A stretch of 44,192 bases of DNA from Rhodocyclaceae bacterium (GTDB lineage Bacteria; Pseudomonadota; Gammaproteobacteria; Burkholderiales; Rhodocyclaceae): contig JAABQX010000013.1 of assembly GCA_011391215.1 (NCBI GenBank), positions 1 to 44,192 on the forward strand, in the 5' to 3' direction. The position numbers were made by a program, and so were the translations under genes. The notes beneath the pieces were generated by a model. It was not told where the DNA came from. It did not search any database and worked only from the letters and a program-made list of their open reading frames with translations. Shown piece after piece: positions 7,820 to 20,468 of this stretch (the first letter of the stretch is position 1; every line of letters begins with the position of its first letter).

Positions 7820-7976
7820 AATCCTCGTCTGCCCACTCTGCAAGGGTCCGCTTGATTACCGCAAGCCGCAAGCGGAACTCGTCTGCAAGGCCTGTCGGCT
7901 GGCCTATCCGATCAAGGACGATATTCCGGTCATGCTCGAAGACGAAGCGCGCCAACTCGGGCCTGATGAGAACTGA
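7800..7976 (+). CDS. Trm112 family protein (YcaR type)
   Basis: 58 residues: [16 protein letters not shown] and [19 protein letters not shown] show the four-cysteine zinc-ribbon-like Trm112 fold. Bacterial members sit between lpxK and kdsB, as here, and their molecular role is not settled; relatives activate methyltransferases. ATG 7800 lies inside the end of lpxK (20-base overlap) and has GGAG at 7789-7792 as ribosome binding site, so it is probably translationally coupled to lpxK. Confidence 0.92.
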   Translation: MDPRLLEILVCPLCKGPLDYRKPQAELVCKACRLAYPIKDDIPVMLEDEARQLGPDEN

Positions 7977-7987
7977 GGAAAACTGAA

Positions 7988-8752
7988 ATGTGTTTTCGCG
8001 TCGTCATTCCGGCGCGTTATGCTTCGACACGGTTGCCGGGCAAGCCCCTGGCGGATATTGCCGGAAAGCCGATGGTGGTGCGTGTGGTCGAAGCCGTGCA
8101 GAACAGTGGTGCTCTCGAAGTTATTGTCGCGACTGACGACTCCCGGGTACGCGATATTGTCGCTGCCCATGGCCACGCGGTGACACTGACACGCGCCGAC
8201 CATCCGAGCGGCACCGACCGTATTGCCGAGGTGGCTCAGCAGTTCGGCTGGAACGAGGACGACATCGTCGTGAATGTCCAGGGCGACGAGCCCTTGATCG
8301 AACCCGCTTTGGTGGCCGAGGTGGCGCAGGCACTGGCTATTGATCGCGAGGCTGCAATCGCCACGGCCGCCCACGCCATTAGCGACATGGCCGACTTTCT
8401 GAATCCGAATGTCGTCAAGGTGGTGACAGCTGCCAGTGGTCGTGCGCTGTATTTTTCACGAGCACCGATTCCCTGGCATCGCGATGGCTTCGCAGCGCAG
8501 CGCGAGTCCATGCCCCCAGGCTACATTGTCCGCCGCCACATTGGTCTGTATGCCTACCGGGTGAGCTTCCTGCGTTGCTATGGACAACTGGCGCCGGCTC
8601 CCCTGGAACAGTGGGAGGCGCTGGAACAACTGCGCGCGCTCTGGCACGGCTTTCACATCAGTGTGATCGAATGCCCGCATCCACCCGCACCAGGTGTCGA
8701 TACGCCGGAGGATCTGGCGCGCGTCCAAGCGATTTATGCTGCGGCGCACTAA
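7988..8752 (+). CDS. kdsB: 3-deoxy-manno-octulosonate cytidylyltransferase
   Basis: 254 residues, standard length for KdsB. The enzyme activates Kdo with CTP to CMP-Kdo in the cytoplasm for lipopolysaccharide inner-core synthesis. Motifs visible are [17 protein letters not shown] (nucleotide binding), [29 protein letters not shown] and the C-terminal [11 protein letters not shown]. It is the last gene of the exbB-exbD-lpxK-trm112-kdsB run, 11 bases after trm112. Confidence 0.96.
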   Translation: MCFRVVIPARYASTRLPGKPLADIAGKPMVVRVVEAVQNSGALEVIVATDDSRVRDIVAAHGHAVTLTRADHPSGTDRIAEVAQQFGWNEDDIVVNVQGDEPLIEPALVAEVAQALAIDREAAIATAAHAISDMADFLNPNVVKVVTAASGRALYFSRAPIPWHRDGFAAQRESMPPGYIVRRHIGLYAYRVSFLRCYGQLAPAPLEQWEALEQLRALWHGFHISVIECPHPPAPGVDTPEDLARVQAIYAAAH

Positions 8753-8817
8753 TCAGGGCGACTATCTTCGAATAGATAAAATCTAGCCAAGCTTTGAATT
8801 ATTAGTGCGAACATTAG

Positions 8818-9513
<696 letters not shown>

Positions 9514-9531
9514 CTCAAAGGGAGCAGTTCT

Positions 9532-10800
9532 ATGGCAGCGAAGAAAATGAATGCGTTCTACGCGCAATCGGGCGGTGTCACCGCCGTCATCAATGCGTCG
9601 GCTTGCGGCGTCATCGAAACCGCACGCAAGAACAAGGACAAGATCGGCAAGGTCTATGCAGGCCGCAGTGGCATCATTGGCGCCCTGACGGAAGACCTGA
9701 TCGACACCACCAAGGAATCCGCCACCGCTATCGCCGGCTTGCGTACTACGCCGTCGGGTGCCTTTGGTTCCTGCCGCTACAAGATGAAGAGCCTCGAAGC
9801 CAACAAGCGCGAATACGATCGCCTCATCGAGGTGTTCAAAGCGCACAACATCGGCTACTTCTTTTACAACGGCGGCGGCGACTCGGCCGATACCTGCCTC
9901 AAGGTCTCGCAACTCGGCAAGGCCATGGGTTATCCGCTCCAGGCCATCCACGTGCCGAAGACGGTTGACAACGATCTGCCGATTACCGACAACTGCCCGG
10001 GTTTTGGCTCTGTCGCCAAATACATCGCAGTTTCTACACTCGAAGCAACTTACGACGTGCGTTCAATGTGCGCGACATCCACCAAGGTGTTTGTCCTTGA
10101 AGTGATGGGGCGTCACGCCGGCTGGATTGCTGCCGCCGGTGCGATGGCATCAACCGCAGGCACTGAGTTGCCGATCATCGTGCTGTTTCCCGAAGTGTTG
10201 TTCGACCAGAAGAAGTTCCTCGCCAAGGTTGAGGGTTTGGTGAAGAAGTTTGGTTACTGCACCGTGGTCGTTTCCGAAGGCTGTCACCATCCGGACGGCA
10301 AGTTCCTTGCCGAGCAGGGTACGCGCGATGCATTCGGCCATGCCCAACTGGGCGGTGCCGCGCCGGTCGTCGCCAACATGATCAAGGATGCGCTGGGCTA
10401 CAAGTTCCACTGGGGCGTCGCTGACTACCTGCAACGCGCCGCGCGCCACATTGCCTCCAAGAGCGACGTCGATCAGGCCTACGCGATGGGCAAGGCCGCC
10501 GTCGAGTTTGCTATCCAGGGCCACAATTCGGTGATGCCAACTGTTGAGCGCACCTCGAACGCGCCGTACAAGTGGAAGGTCGGTATGGCATCACTCTCCA
10601 AGGTTGCCAACGTCGAAAAGATGATGCCGAAAAACTTCATTACCAAGGATGGCTTCGGTATTACCGACAAGTGTCGTGAGTATCTGGCGCCGCTGATGAA
10701 GGGTGAGGACTATCCGCCGTATGGCGCCGATGGTCTGCCCAAGTATGTGACATTGAAAAATGTCGCGGTAGCGAAGAAGTTGCCTGAGTTCAAGCTGTAA
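9532..10800 (+). CDS. pfp: Pyrophosphate-dependent 6-phosphofructokinase
   Basis: 422 residues. The PPi-specific signature is visible: NGGGDSADT with Asp where ATP enzymes have Gly, and PKTVDND with Lys in place of the Gly of PGTIDND. The catalytic region VDNDLPITD and substrate-binding EVMGRHAGW are intact. The enzyme phosphorylates fructose 6-phosphate with pyrophosphate, reversibly, in place of or beside ATP-PFK. It lies between adk and hppA, with GGGAG ahead of the ATG. A hairpin follows the stop. Confidence 0.93.
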   Translation: MAAKKMNAFYAQSGGVTAVINASACGVIETARKNKDKIGKVYAGRSGIIGALTEDLIDTTKESATAIAGLRTTPSGAFGSCRYKMKSLEANKREYDRLIEVFKAHNIGYFFYNGGGDSADTCLKVSQLGKAMGYPLQAIHVPKTVDNDLPITDNCPGFGSVAKYIAVSTLEATYDVRSMCATSTKVFVLEVMGRHAGWIAAAGAMASTAGTELPIIVLFPEVLFDQKKFLAKVEGLVKKFGYCTVVVSEGCHHPDGKFLAEQGTRDAFGHAQLGGAAPVVANMIKDALGYKFHWGVADYLQRAARHIASKSDVDQAYAMGKAAVEFAIQGHNSVMPTVERTSNAPYKWKVGMASLSKVANVEKMMPKNFITKDGFGITDKCREYLAPLMKGEDYPPYGADGLPKYVTLKNVAVAKKLPEFKL

Positions 10801-10824
10801 TAGTTTTGTTTTGTTCCTAGTATT

Positions 10825-10850
10825 CCGCCCGGCCAATCGTCGGGCGGTTT
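10825..10850 (+). terminator. Hairpin after pfp
   Basis: CCGCCCG (10825-10831) pairs with CGGGCGG (10841-10847), followed by only three T, so it may be a weak or leaky terminator before hppA. Confidence 0.5.
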
Positions 10851-10897
10851 AGTAATACAACGTACGTTTGTTGCTGTCCATCAAATAAGGGGGGGCT

Positions 10898-12988
<2,091 letters not shown>

Positions 12989-13006
12989 TTCGGTTGGTTG
13001 CGACAA

Positions 13007-13040
13007 GCAAAACGGGCAGCTTGCGGGTTGCCCGTTTTGC
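13007..13040 (+). terminator. Rho-independent terminator of hppA (possibly bidirectional)
   Basis: A perfect 12-bp stem, GCAAAACGGGCA (13007-13018) with TGCCCGTTTTGC (13029-13040), encloses a 10-base loop. The stem ends in TTTT. The complementary A run could serve the convergent murJ gene. Confidence 0.8.
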
Positions 13041-13044
13041 ATTG

Positions 13045-13069
13045 AAAAGTCGGCGCCGGCGGGACGGCG
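13045..13069 (+). repeat. Dispersed repeat, copy 4, between hppA and murJ
   Basis: One change from consensus (GCC for GCT). It sits between the hppA terminator and the 3' end of the convergent murJ gene (stop at 13084). Confidence 0.85.
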
Positions 13070-13083
13070 GCTATCACTGTGTA

Positions 13084-14625
13084 TCAGGAAGGTGTGCCGT
13101 GCCGGCGAAAATCCCGCAAGCGAAAACCTGTAAGCCAAAGTGTGCCGAAGTAGGCGGCAATGCCGGCAGAAACAACCGCAGAAAGCCATGTAATCCGCTC
13201 CAGCGTCGGTGCCGCCAACCAAGCCGCTTCCTTGCCCATGCCAAACCACAGGGTGGCACTGAGCACCGTCAAGGCAAGTGTGAGCTTAAGCAGGAATCTG
13301 CCCCAGCCTGGGCTGGGCAAATAGCTATTCTTCCGCCGCAAGCCGCGGAAAAGCAGCGCAGCATTCAAGCAGGAGGCCAGGCCGATTGCTAAGGCAAGAC
13401 CGGCATGTTTGAGTGTGCCGATGAAGGCAAGGTTCATCGCCTGGGTGGCAACGAGTGTCAGCAGGGCAATCTTCACCGGTGTCTTGATGTCCTGGCGGGC
13501 GTAGAAGCCCGGTGCCAGCACTTTCACCAGAATCAGTCCAATTAGCCCGATGCTGTAGGCTACGAGCGCCTGACGGGTTTGCAGCACGTCATCGGCACTA
13601 AACGCACCGTGCTGGAAGAGCGTGGAAATCAGAGGCACGGCAAGGATGGCGAGACTCAGCGCAGCGGGCAGCGTGAGCATGAAGGTCAGTCGCAGTCCCC
13701 AATCGAGTAGTGCAGAAAATTCCTTTGGGTTAGCACCGGTGTGGGCTTTGGAGAGGCTCGGTAACAAGATTGTGCCCAGCGCCGCGCCGAGCAGCCCGGC
13801 CGGAAACTCCATCAGGCGGTCGGCATAGTAAAGCCAGGACACGCTGCCCGACACAAGAAAAGAAGCGAAAACGGTATTGATCACGAGTGAAATTTGTGCC
13901 ACGGAAACCCCTAGCACGGCCGGTGCCATCAGCTTGAGTACGCGGCGTACGCCAGGATCATGCGGCGCAAAATCAAAGCGTGGCAACATGCCGATTTTCT
14001 TCAGTGCCGGCAATTGAATCGCCAGTTGCAGCACGCCGCCCAGGAAAACTGCCCAGGCCAATGCCAAGATCGGTGGATCGAAATACGGTGCTGCAAACAG
14101 TGCCATGCCGATGAACGACAGATTCAGCAATACGGGCGTAAAAGCGGGCAGCGCGAAGCGCCCCCAAGTGTTGAGCATACCCGCCGATAATGCGACCAGC
14201 GCCATGAACAGGATGTAGGGAAAGGTGATGCGGGTAAGCGTGACCGTCAGCGCAAATTTGTCGGCGTCAGCAGCAAAGCCGGGCGCGGTCACCTGTACCA
14301 GCAAAGGGGAGCCGATGACGCCCAGCGCAGCAACCGTCATCACAATCAGGAACAATGCAGTGGCGACGCGATTGACCAACTGATGAGTTTCTTCGGTGCC
14401 ACGCTGGTTTCGGTATTCCGCCAGCAACGGTACAAAAGCCTGTGAAAATGCCCCTTCGGCAAACAATCGACGCAGCAGGTTAGGCAGGCGGAAGGCGACG
14501 AAAAATGCATCGGTCAGCATGCCGGCGCCAAAGGCGCGGGCGATGACAAAGTCGCGAATGAAGCCGAGGATGCGCGAGAGCAGGGTAAGGCTGCTGACGG
14601 TGGCGAGAGTACGGAGCAGGTTCAT
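13084..14625 (-). CDS. murJ: Murein biosynthesis integral membrane protein MurJ (lipid II flippase)
   Basis: 513 residues with about 14 membrane helices, MOP/MVF superfamily. It moves lipid II across the inner membrane for peptidoglycan synthesis. The N-terminus [20 protein letters not shown] followed by [15 protein letters not shown] is the conserved start, so ATG 14625 was preferred over the longer open frame to 14691. [20 protein letters not shown] is another conserved block. It is divergent from rpsT, the usual arrangement in betaproteobacteria. Confidence 0.95.
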   Translation of the reverse strand: MNLLRTLATVSSLTLLSRILGFIRDFVIARAFGAGMLTDAFFVAFRLPNLLRRLFAEGAFSQAFVPLLAEYRNQRGTEETHQLVNRVATALFLIVMTVAALGVIGSPLLVQVTAPGFAADADKFALTVTLTRITFPYILFMALVALSAGMLNTWGRFALPAFTPVLLNLSFIGMALFAAPYFDPPILALAWAVFLGGVLQLAIQLPALKKIGMLPRFDFAPHDPGVRRVLKLMAPAVLGVSVAQISLVINTVFASFLVSGSVSWLYYADRLMEFPAGLLGAALGTILLPSLSKAHTGANPKEFSALLDWGLRLTFMLTLPAALSLAILAVPLISTLFQHGAFSADDVLQTRQALVAYSIGLIGLILVKVLAPGFYARQDIKTPVKIALLTLVATQAMNLAFIGTLKHAGLALAIGLASCLNAALLFRGLRRKNSYLPSPGWGRFLLKLTLALTVLSATLWFGMGKEAAWLAAPTLERITWLSAVVSAGIAAYFGTLWLTGFRLRDFRRHGTPS

Positions 14626-14685
14626 GGCTGCGATGGTAACGGTTCGGCGTGGCGCGCAATGTTGAAAATGACTTGGAAAAGTGCC

Positions 14686-14714
14686 TTGCAAAGTGACTCA
14701 ACTCTACCTATAAT
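14686..14714 (+). promoter_or_regulatory. rpsT sigma-70 promoter
   Basis: TTGCAA (14686-14691) and TATAAT (14709-14714) are separated by 17 bases. A GC-rich discriminator (CGCGCGC) follows, as at stringently controlled ribosomal promoters. The rpsT ATG is at 14749. Confidence 0.75.
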
Positions 14715-14748
14715 CGCGCGCTTTCCCCGATCTTAAGCTGAATATCAC

Positions 14749-15009
14749 ATGGCCAATACCGTACAAGCCCGCAAACGCGCCCGTCAATCCGCCGTGCGCC
14801 GTGTCCACAACATGAGCCTGCGCTCCGAATTGCGTACTGCCATCAAGAAAGTGCGCAAGGCAGTTGTCGCCGGTGACAAGGTTGCGGCTCAGTCAGTCTT
14901 CAAGGACTCGCAGTGCGTCATTGACTCCATCGCTGACAAGAGCATCATTCATAAGAATACTGCAGCTCGCTACAAGAGCCGCCTGGCCGCAGCGATCAAG
15001 GCTCTCTAA
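14749..15009 (+). CDS. rpsT: 30S ribosomal protein S20
   Basis: 86 residues, standard S20 length and composition: [18 protein letters not shown], then a lysine/arginine-rich helical bundle ending in [14 protein letters not shown]. It binds 16S rRNA in the small subunit. It has its own promoter upstream and is divergent from murJ. No strong Shine-Dalgarno sequence is seen ahead of the ATG. Confidence 0.97.
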   Translation: MANTVQARKRARQSAVRRVHNMSLRSELRTAIKKVRKAVVAGDKVAAQSVFKDSQCVIDSIADKSIIHKNTAARYKSRLAAAIKAL

Positions 15010-15140
15010 GCAACTTCATTCAAAATATGCCTCAAAGCGGTGCGAACATCCTCACGGGTGTTGGCGCCGTTTTCATTTGTGCTTTTGAGATGACTAAGCC
15101 TATACAGGCAGCTAAATTTCACTTAAGATTCTGATCCCGC

Positions 15141-15182
15141 AAGAACGGCGGCCGAGGTACCAGTGGCCGCCGTCTTCTTTTT
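15141..15182 (+). terminator. Rho-independent terminator in the rpsT-argD gap
   Basis: AAGAACGGCGGCC (15141-15153) pairs with GGCCGCCGTCTT (15165-15176) with one bulged base, followed by CTTTTT. It lies 132 bases after rpsT. I see no gene in the 223-base gap. Confidence 0.75.
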
Positions 15183-15232
15183 ACAGATGCTGAATCACTA
15201 AATTAGTCAGACATACTCCTGCGGAGCGAATC

Positions 15233-16405
15233 ATGTCGCACCTGATGAACAATTACGCACGGCAAGCCGTGGCTTTTACGCATGGCGCAGGTTGCCAGCT
15301 CTTTGACGAGCAGGGGCGGCGCTATCTCGATGGGTTGGCTGGCATTGCCGTCAATACGCTTGGCCATAATCATCCACGTCTGGTGAGTGCGCTCAGTGTG
15401 CAAATCGCCAAGTTGATCCATGTTTCCAACGTCTATCGCATCAAGGAGCAGGAGCTGCTTGCCGACCAACTGGCTGCTTTGTCCGGCATGGACGAGGTAT
15501 TTTTCTGCAACTCCGGTTGCGAGGCCAATGAGGCTGCGATCAAGCTCGCGCGCATGTTTGGTCACCAGAAAGGCGTCGATCATCCGGCCATCATCGTGAT
15601 GGAGCATGCTTTCCACGGCCGCACCCTAGCGACCTTGTCGGCGACAGGTAATCGCAAGGTGCAGGCTGGCTTCGAGCCGCTGGTTCCTGGGTTTGTGCGT
15701 GTGCCCTTTGCCGATCTGGCGGCAATCGAGCAGGTGGCAGCGAATAATCCTAATGTCGTTGCCGTGTTGTTCGAACCGATTCAGGGCGAAGGCGGCATTC
15801 ATGCTGCCAGTGATGAGTTTATGCTTGGCTTGCGCTGCATCTGCGACCAGCGGAGCTGGTTGCTCATGGTCGATGAAGTTCAATGCGGCATCGGTCGCAC
15901 AGGTAAATGGTTTGCCCATCAGCATGCCGGCATCAAGGTCGATGTGATGGCTCTGGCTAAAGGTCTAGGCTCGGGCGTACCCGTAGGCGCCTGCCTGACG
16001 GCAGGCGCCGCAGCCGGGGTGTTTAAGCCGGGCAATCATGGCTCGACCTTCGGCGGCAATCCTCTGGCCTGTACCGCAGCGCTCACAACCTTGGCTGTGA
16101 TGGAGGATGATCAGTTGTTGTCGCGTGCAACTACCTTGGGGAAGCGCATTCGCGCCCGCTTGCACGAGCGGCTTGCCAGACTCTCTGCAGTCACCGACAT
16201 TCGCGGCAACGGTCTGATGATCGGCATCGAACTGGACCGTCCCTGTGGGGCTGTTGTGACAGCCGGGCTGGATGCCGGAATTCTCATTAACGTCACTGCT
16301 GATAAGGTGGTGCGCCTTTTGCCGCCTTTGGTGATGTCGGATGCCGAGGCGGATGAACTGGTCGATACGCTGGCGACGGTGTTGAAGGCCTTTCTCGCCG
16401 GTTGA
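15233..16405 (+). CDS. argD: Acetylornithine / aspartate-family aminotransferase
   Basis: 390 residues, class III PLP-dependent aminotransferase. The cofactor-binding pattern is visible: NSGCEANEAAIKLAR, HGRTLATLSATG, DEVQCGIGRTGKWFAHQH, ALAKGLGSG with the PLP-binding lysine, and GSTFGGNPLACTAAL. The position directly before argF and argG supports acetylornithine aminotransferase (N-acetylglutamate semialdehyde to N-acetylornithine) over GABA or other class III activity. The gap to argF is 9 bases, so it is co-transcribed. Confidence 0.92.
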   Translation: MSHLMNNYARQAVAFTHGAGCQLFDEQGRRYLDGLAGIAVNTLGHNHPRLVSALSVQIAKLIHVSNVYRIKEQELLADQLAALSGMDEVFFCNSGCEANEAAIKLARMFGHQKGVDHPAIIVMEHAFHGRTLATLSATGNRKVQAGFEPLVPGFVRVPFADLAAIEQVAANNPNVVAVLFEPIQGEGGIHAASDEFMLGLRCICDQRSWLLMVDEVQCGIGRTGKWFAHQHAGIKVDVMALAKGLGSGVPVGACLTAGAAAGVFKPGNHGSTFGGNPLACTAALTTLAVMEDDQLLSRATTLGKRIRARLHERLARLSAVTDIRGNGLMIGIELDRPCGAVVTAGLDAGILINVTADKVVRLLPPLVMSDAEADELVDTLATVLKAFLAG

Positions 16406-16414
16406 GGATTGCCG

Positions 16415-17338
16415 ATGAAAACTCCTAGACACTTCCTGCAGTTCAAGGATTTCAGCCGCGCCGAATTTGAATACCTGTTCGAGCGTGCGCACCGCATCAA
16501 GCAGCAGTTCAAGGCCTACCAGAAGTATTGGCCGCTGGAAGATCGCACTTTAGTGATGATTTTCGAAAAGGCTAGCACGCGTACGCGCCTCTCTTTCGAG
16601 GCAGGCATGCATCAACTTGGCGGCTCGGCGATCTATCTCAACACGCGCGATTCGCAGCTCGGGCGCGGGGAACCGGTTGAGGATGCGGCGGAGGTAATTT
16701 CGCGCATGAGCGATGTCGTGATGATCCGCACCTACGAGCAGGAAATCATTGAGCGCTTTGCCAGTCATTCGCGTGTGCCGGTGATCAACGGGCTGACCAA
16801 CGAATATCACCCCTGCCAGATCATGGCCGACATCTTCACCTTCATCGAGCAGCGTGGTTCGATCCAGGGCAAGACGGTCGCGTGGATTGGTGATTCGAAT
16901 AACGTCTGCAATACCTGGCTGCAAGCCGCCGAAGTGCTCGATTTCAACGTGCATGTGTCGACACCGCCCGGTTACGAAGTCGAACCTGAACGCGCCGGCC
17001 TGTATGGTACCGATCACTTCGAACAGTTCGCCGATCCGATGGATGCGACGCGCGATGCCGATCTGGTGACGACCGATGTGTGGACTTCGATGGGTTTCGA
17101 GGCCGAGAACGAGACGCGCATGAAGGCGTTTGCTGACTGGCAGGTCGATGCCGAGATGATGCGCGTCGCGAAGCGGGATGCGGTATTCATGCACTGCCTG
17201 CCGGCGCATCGCGGTGAGGAAGTTGTGGCCGATGTCATTGACGGGTCGCAGAGCGTGGTCTGGGAGGAAGCGGAGAATCGCCTGCATACCCAGAAGGCGC
17301 TGCTGGAGTTTTTGGTGCTGGGCAAGGTCAAGGAATAA
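16415..17338 (+). CDS. argF: Ornithine carbamoyltransferase
   Basis: 307 residues. It forms citrulline from ornithine and carbamoyl phosphate. Key motifs are EKASTRTRLSFEAGM (carbamoyl phosphate binding), HPCQIMAD, DSNNVCNTW and the ornithine loop HCLPAHRGEE. ATG 16415 is chosen because GAGG at 16404-16407 precedes it; the upstream TTG 16409 lacks this. Part of argD-argF-argG. Confidence 0.96.
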   Translation: MKTPRHFLQFKDFSRAEFEYLFERAHRIKQQFKAYQKYWPLEDRTLVMIFEKASTRTRLSFEAGMHQLGGSAIYLNTRDSQLGRGEPVEDAAEVISRMSDVVMIRTYEQEIIERFASHSRVPVINGLTNEYHPCQIMADIFTFIEQRGSIQGKTVAWIGDSNNVCNTWLQAAEVLDFNVHVSTPPGYEVEPERAGLYGTDHFEQFADPMDATRDADLVTTDVWTSMGFEAENETRMKAFADWQVDAEMMRVAKRDAVFMHCLPAHRGEEVVADVIDGSQSVVWEEAENRLHTQKALLEFLVLGKVKE

Positions 17339-17353
17339 CCAAGGGAGTTGCAG

Positions 17354-18625
17354 ATGGGTAAGGTAAAAGGCAAGTCGGACGTGAACAAGGTTGTACTCGC
17401 CTATTCGGGCGGCCTCGACACTTCGGTGATCCTGAAGTGGTTGCAGGACACCTACCACTGTGAGGTGGTGACCTTCACCGCCGATCTCGGCCAGGGCGAA
17501 GAGCTGGAGCCGGCGCGTGCCAAGGCGCTGAAGTTCGGCATCGATCCTAAGAACATTTTCATCGACGACCTGCGCGAGGAATTCGTTCGTGATTTTGTCT
17601 TTCCGATGTTCCGCTGCAACACGATTTACGAGGGCGAATACCTGCTCGGCACCTCGATCGCTCGCCCCCTGATCGCCAAGCGTCTCGTCGAGATTGCGCG
17701 CAAGACCGGCGCGCAGGCCATTTCGCATGGTGCTACCGGCAAGGGTAATGACCAGGTGCGCTTCGAACTCGGTGCGTATGCCCTGATGCCCAATGTCAAG
17801 GTCATCGCACCATGGCGCGAATGGGATCTGCTCTCGCGCGAAAAACTGATGGCCTATGCCGAGCAGCATGGCATTCCCGTCGACATGAAGCACAAGAAGG
17901 GCGGCTCGCCCTATTCGATGGATGCCAACCTGCTGCACATTTCCTACGAGGGCCGCCATCTGGAGGACCCTGCCGCCGAGGCGGAGGAGTCGATGTGGCG
18001 CTGGACCGTAGCACCCGAAAAGGCGCCAGCCAAGCCGGAATATCTCGACCTAGAATTCGCCAAGGGCGACCTTGTGGCGATCAACGGCGCGAAGATGAAG
18101 CCGCACGAACTGCTGGCCGAACTCAACAAGATCGGTGGCAAGCATGGCGTCGGCCGCCTGGATCTGGTGGAAAACCGTTACGTCGGCATGAAGTCGCGCG
18201 GATGCTATGAGACGCCGGGCGGCACAATTCTTCTGAAAGCGCACCGCGGCATCGAATCGCTCTGTCTCGACCGTGAAGTGGCGCACCTCAAGGACGACTT
18301 GATGCCGCGCTACGCCAGCCTGATCTATAACGGCTACTGGTGGAGCCCGGAGCGCAAGGCCTTGCAGGTGCTGATCGACCATACCCAGCAGAGCGTCAAT
18401 GGCTGGGTGCGCGTCAAGCTCTACAAGGGTGGCGTCTCTGTGGTAGGCCGCGACTCGAAGACCGATTCCTTGTTCGATCCGACTATCGCTACCTTCGAAG
18501 ATGATGCCGGCGCCTACGACCAGAAGGATGCGGCCGGCTTCATCAAGCTAAACGCCTTGCGCATGCGTATCGCGGAGAATGCGCGCCTCAAGCGTAGCAG
18601 TCGCGCCAAGACTCGTAAAAACTGA
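17354..18625 (+). CDS. argG: Argininosuccinate synthase
   Basis: 423 residues. It joins citrulline and aspartate with ATP. The N-type ATP pyrophosphatase loop [15 protein letters not shown] is at residues about 16-30, followed by [15 protein letters not shown] and [17 protein letters not shown] typical of the enzyme. ATG 17354 follows AAGGGAG (17341-17347). The slightly long N-terminus ([12 protein letters not shown]) is usual for betaproteobacterial forms. Last gene of the arg operon, 15 bases after argF. Confidence 0.96.
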   Translation: MGKVKGKSDVNKVVLAYSGGLDTSVILKWLQDTYHCEVVTFTADLGQGEELEPARAKALKFGIDPKNIFIDDLREEFVRDFVFPMFRCNTIYEGEYLLGTSIARPLIAKRLVEIARKTGAQAISHGATGKGNDQVRFELGAYALMPNVKVIAPWREWDLLSREKLMAYAEQHGIPVDMKHKKGGSPYSMDANLLHISYEGRHLEDPAAEAEESMWRWTVAPEKAPAKPEYLDLEFAKGDLVAINGAKMKPHELLAELNKIGGKHGVGRLDLVENRYVGMKSRGCYETPGGTILLKAHRGIESLCLDREVAHLKDDLMPRYASLIYNGYWWSPERKALQVLIDHTQQSVNGWVRVKLYKGGVSVVGRDSKTDSLFDPTIATFEDDAGAYDQKDAAGFIKLNALRMRIAENARLKRSSRAKTRKN

Positions 18626-18642
18626 CACGTTGCCGCCACAGC

Positions 18643-18864
18643 ATGGAAGGCACGATTTTCGGTTTCACCGAGTCGCAGATCGCCGAGTTCGGGGTGACCT
18701 TCGGTCTCGGCGCTTTCATGCTCTATATGTTGTTCATCATCGGCGAACTGGCCTACCGCTCGAAAGCCGGCAAGGTGGGCACCTTCGCCTTGTTCTTCGT
18801 GCTCGCCTTCGGCATGATTGGTTTTGTCGCCAAGACCATCATCCAAAAAATGTGGGGAATCTGA
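18643..18864 (+). CDS. DUF2788 domain-containing small membrane protein
   Basis: 73 residues with two membrane helices ([21 protein letters not shown] and [19 protein letters not shown]). It matches the small DUF2788 family of beta/gammaproteobacteria, whose function is unknown. It follows argG by 17 bases and precedes ppnP by one base, suggesting co-transcription with both. Confidence 0.85.
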   Translation: MEGTIFGFTESQIAEFGVTFGLGAFMLYMLFIIGELAYRSKAGKVGTFALFFVLAFGMIGFVAKTIIQKMWGI

Positions 18865-18865
18865 T

Positions 18866-19174
18866 ATGAAATTCCATAATGTTTCCGTACTCAAGCAGGC
18901 CAACGTTTATTTCGATGGCAAGTGCGTGAGCCATACCGTGCAATTCGCTGATGGTACGAAAAAAAGTGTCGGCGTGATCCTGCCGTCCGCATTGGTATTC
19001 AATACTGGCACGCCGGAAATCATGGAAACCGTGGCTGGAGCCTGCCGCTACCGCATCAAGGGCGAGGACTGGAAAGCCTGCATCGCTGGCGAGTCTTTCA
19101 AGGTGCCGGGCAATACCTCATTCGACATTGAGGTGACGGGCGAGCCCTATCATTACGTTTGCCACTTCGGATAA
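18866..19174 (+). CDS. ppnP: Pyrimidine/purine nucleoside phosphorylase (DUF1255)
   Basis: 102 residues, a single cupin fold, standard length for PpnP/YaiE. PpnP cleaves a wide range of nucleosides with phosphate to the base and ribose 1-phosphate. Visible are [42 protein letters not shown] and [16 protein letters not shown] 18866 starts one base after the DUF2788 stop. Confidence 0.93.
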   Translation: MKFHNVSVLKQANVYFDGKCVSHTVQFADGTKKSVGVILPSALVFNTGTPEIMETVAGACRYRIKGEDWKACIAGESFKVPGNTSFDIEVTGEPYHYVCHFG

Positions 19175-19181
19175 CCGCGCC

Positions 19182-19676
19182 ATGCCTTCCTTTGATATCA
19201 CCTCCGAAGCCGATCTCGTCGCGCTGAAAAATGCCGTCGATGTGGCGGGCCGCCATATCGGTAACCGCTACGATTTCAAGGGCTCTTCGGCCAAGGCCGA
19301 GCTGAACGAGAAGGACAAAGTCATCACCGTGCATGGCGATTCCGAGTTCCAACTTGATCAGGTGAAAGACATCCTGTTCCCCGAGATGGAAAAGAAGGAA
19401 CGCGAAAGCACCAAGCGCCTTGATGCTGGCACGGTGCAGACTATTTCCGGCAACAAGGCCAAGCAGGAGCTCAAGATCAAGAGCGGCATCGAGCAGGAAC
19501 TGGCAAAAAAGATCGTCAAGCTCATCAAGGACAGCAAGACCAAGGTGCAGGCGAGCATCCAGGGCGATGCCGTGCGCGTCACCGGCACCAAGCGTGATGA
19601 CTTGCAGGCGGCGATTGCTCTGGTGAAGAAGTCGATTACCGACTACCCGCTGGAATACGGCAACTTCAGGGACTGA
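19182..19676 (+). CDS. yajQ: YajQ family nucleotide-binding protein
   Basis: 164 residues, full-length YajQ with two RNA-binding-like (ferredoxin) domains: [34 protein letters not shown] and the C-terminal [11 protein letters not shown]. In Xanthomonas the homologue binds c-di-GMP and acts with a transcription factor; in E. coli it binds nucleotides or RNA. The role here is not shown. It lies 7 bases after ppnP. A long-form dispersed repeat follows. Confidence 0.95.
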   Translation: MPSFDITSEADLVALKNAVDVAGRHIGNRYDFKGSSAKAELNEKDKVITVHGDSEFQLDQVKDILFPEMEKKERESTKRLDAGTVQTISGNKAKQELKIKSGIEQELAKKIVKLIKDSKTKVQASIQGDAVRVTGTKRDDLQAAIALVKKSITDYPLEYGNFRD

Positions 19677-19690
19677 ACGGTTCGGGCGCC

Positions 19691-19743
19691 GTCCCCATGT
19701 TGGCGGCGGCCCGGCTGTCGTCGTCTCGCCAGCGCCGACTTTT
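19691..19743 (-). repeat. Dispersed repeat, copy 5, long form
   Basis: On the minus strand the core (19719-19743) reads AAAAGTCGGCGCTGGCGAG and continues, 32 bases on, into CATGGGGACGGCG (19687-19699). That matches the second unit of the copy at 801-893. The core overlaps the last bases of the amidotransferase stop codon (19742-19744). Confidence 0.8.
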
Positions 19744-20443
19744 AATCCTTACGCAGCCCGCCACTCCAGCGCGTGTAGAGCCGGTCGGCGGCAACACGCA
19801 TCGCGGCCAAACGCTCTTCCATCCGTTCGTTCATCTGTTCCGGCGTCAGCACCGACCTGCCGGGCGTAGCGAATTCGTCAGCCCATTGCCGGCACCAGAG
19901 GCGAATCATTGCTTCGGTCATTTCGACGTGGCATTGCATGCCAAGGTGCGGACCCATGACGAAGGCTTGGTTTTCACAGTAGGTACTTTTCAGAATGCGT
20001 GTTGCGCCGGGCGGGATAGAGAAAGTCTCGCCATGCCAGTGGAAGGCCTCGAACCTGTCGATGTCACCCAGCCACTCGCGTGCTGCCGGATCGCTCGCTT
20101 CGACCTCTCCCCAGCCGATTTCCTTCACCGGATTTTTCGTCACCTTGCCGCCGAGCGCCTTGCTGATGAGTTGTCCACCCAGGCAATGGCCGATGACCGG
20201 TAGATCGACCGCAACTGCGGCACGGATCAAACCGAACAAGGGCGGTAGCCACGACAGATTGTCGTTGACGCTCATCGGCCCACCCATGAAGCACAGGCCC
20301 GAGAAACCTTCTACCGTTGGCGGTGGCATTACGCCGGCGTCGATGCAGATCAATTGCCAGGGAATACCTTGGGCATCGAGGAAAGTGGCAAAATAGCCAG
20401 GTCCTTCCCCCGAACTGTGACGAAAGATGGCAATGGGTTTCAT
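19742..20443 (-). CDS. Class I glutamine amidotransferase-like protein
   Basis: 233 residues with the class I glutaminase fold. The nucleophile elbow is GHCLGGQLISKALGG (Cys about 87), and the catalytic His is in MQCHVEM, preceded by FHWHGETFSIPPGA. The stand-alone subgroup is related to GMP synthase glutaminase-like proteins and gamma-glutamyl-polyamine hydrolases; the acceptor or substrate is not known. The stop codon overlaps a dispersed repeat. It is divergent from the protease gene with a very short gap. Confidence 0.85.
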   Translation of the reverse strand: MKPIAIFRHSSGEGPGYFATFLDAQGIPWQLICIDAGVMPPPTVEGFSGLCFMGGPMSVNDNLSWLPPLFGLIRAAVAVDLPVIGHCLGGQLISKALGGKVTKNPVKEIGWGEVEASDPAAREWLGDIDRFEAFHWHGETFSIPPGATRILKSTYCENQAFVMGPHLGMQCHVEMTEAMIRLWCRQWADEFATPGRSVLTPEQMNERMEERLAAMRVAADRLYTRWSGGLRKD

Positions 20444-20468
20444 TAGCGTAAGAAATCAGTGGTCCAAG

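Noticed and set aside
16550-17959. Long minus-strand open frame (469 residues) opposite argF and argG
   Set aside because: Same reasoning: antisense to conserved arg genes, low-complexity histidine/arginine-rich translation.
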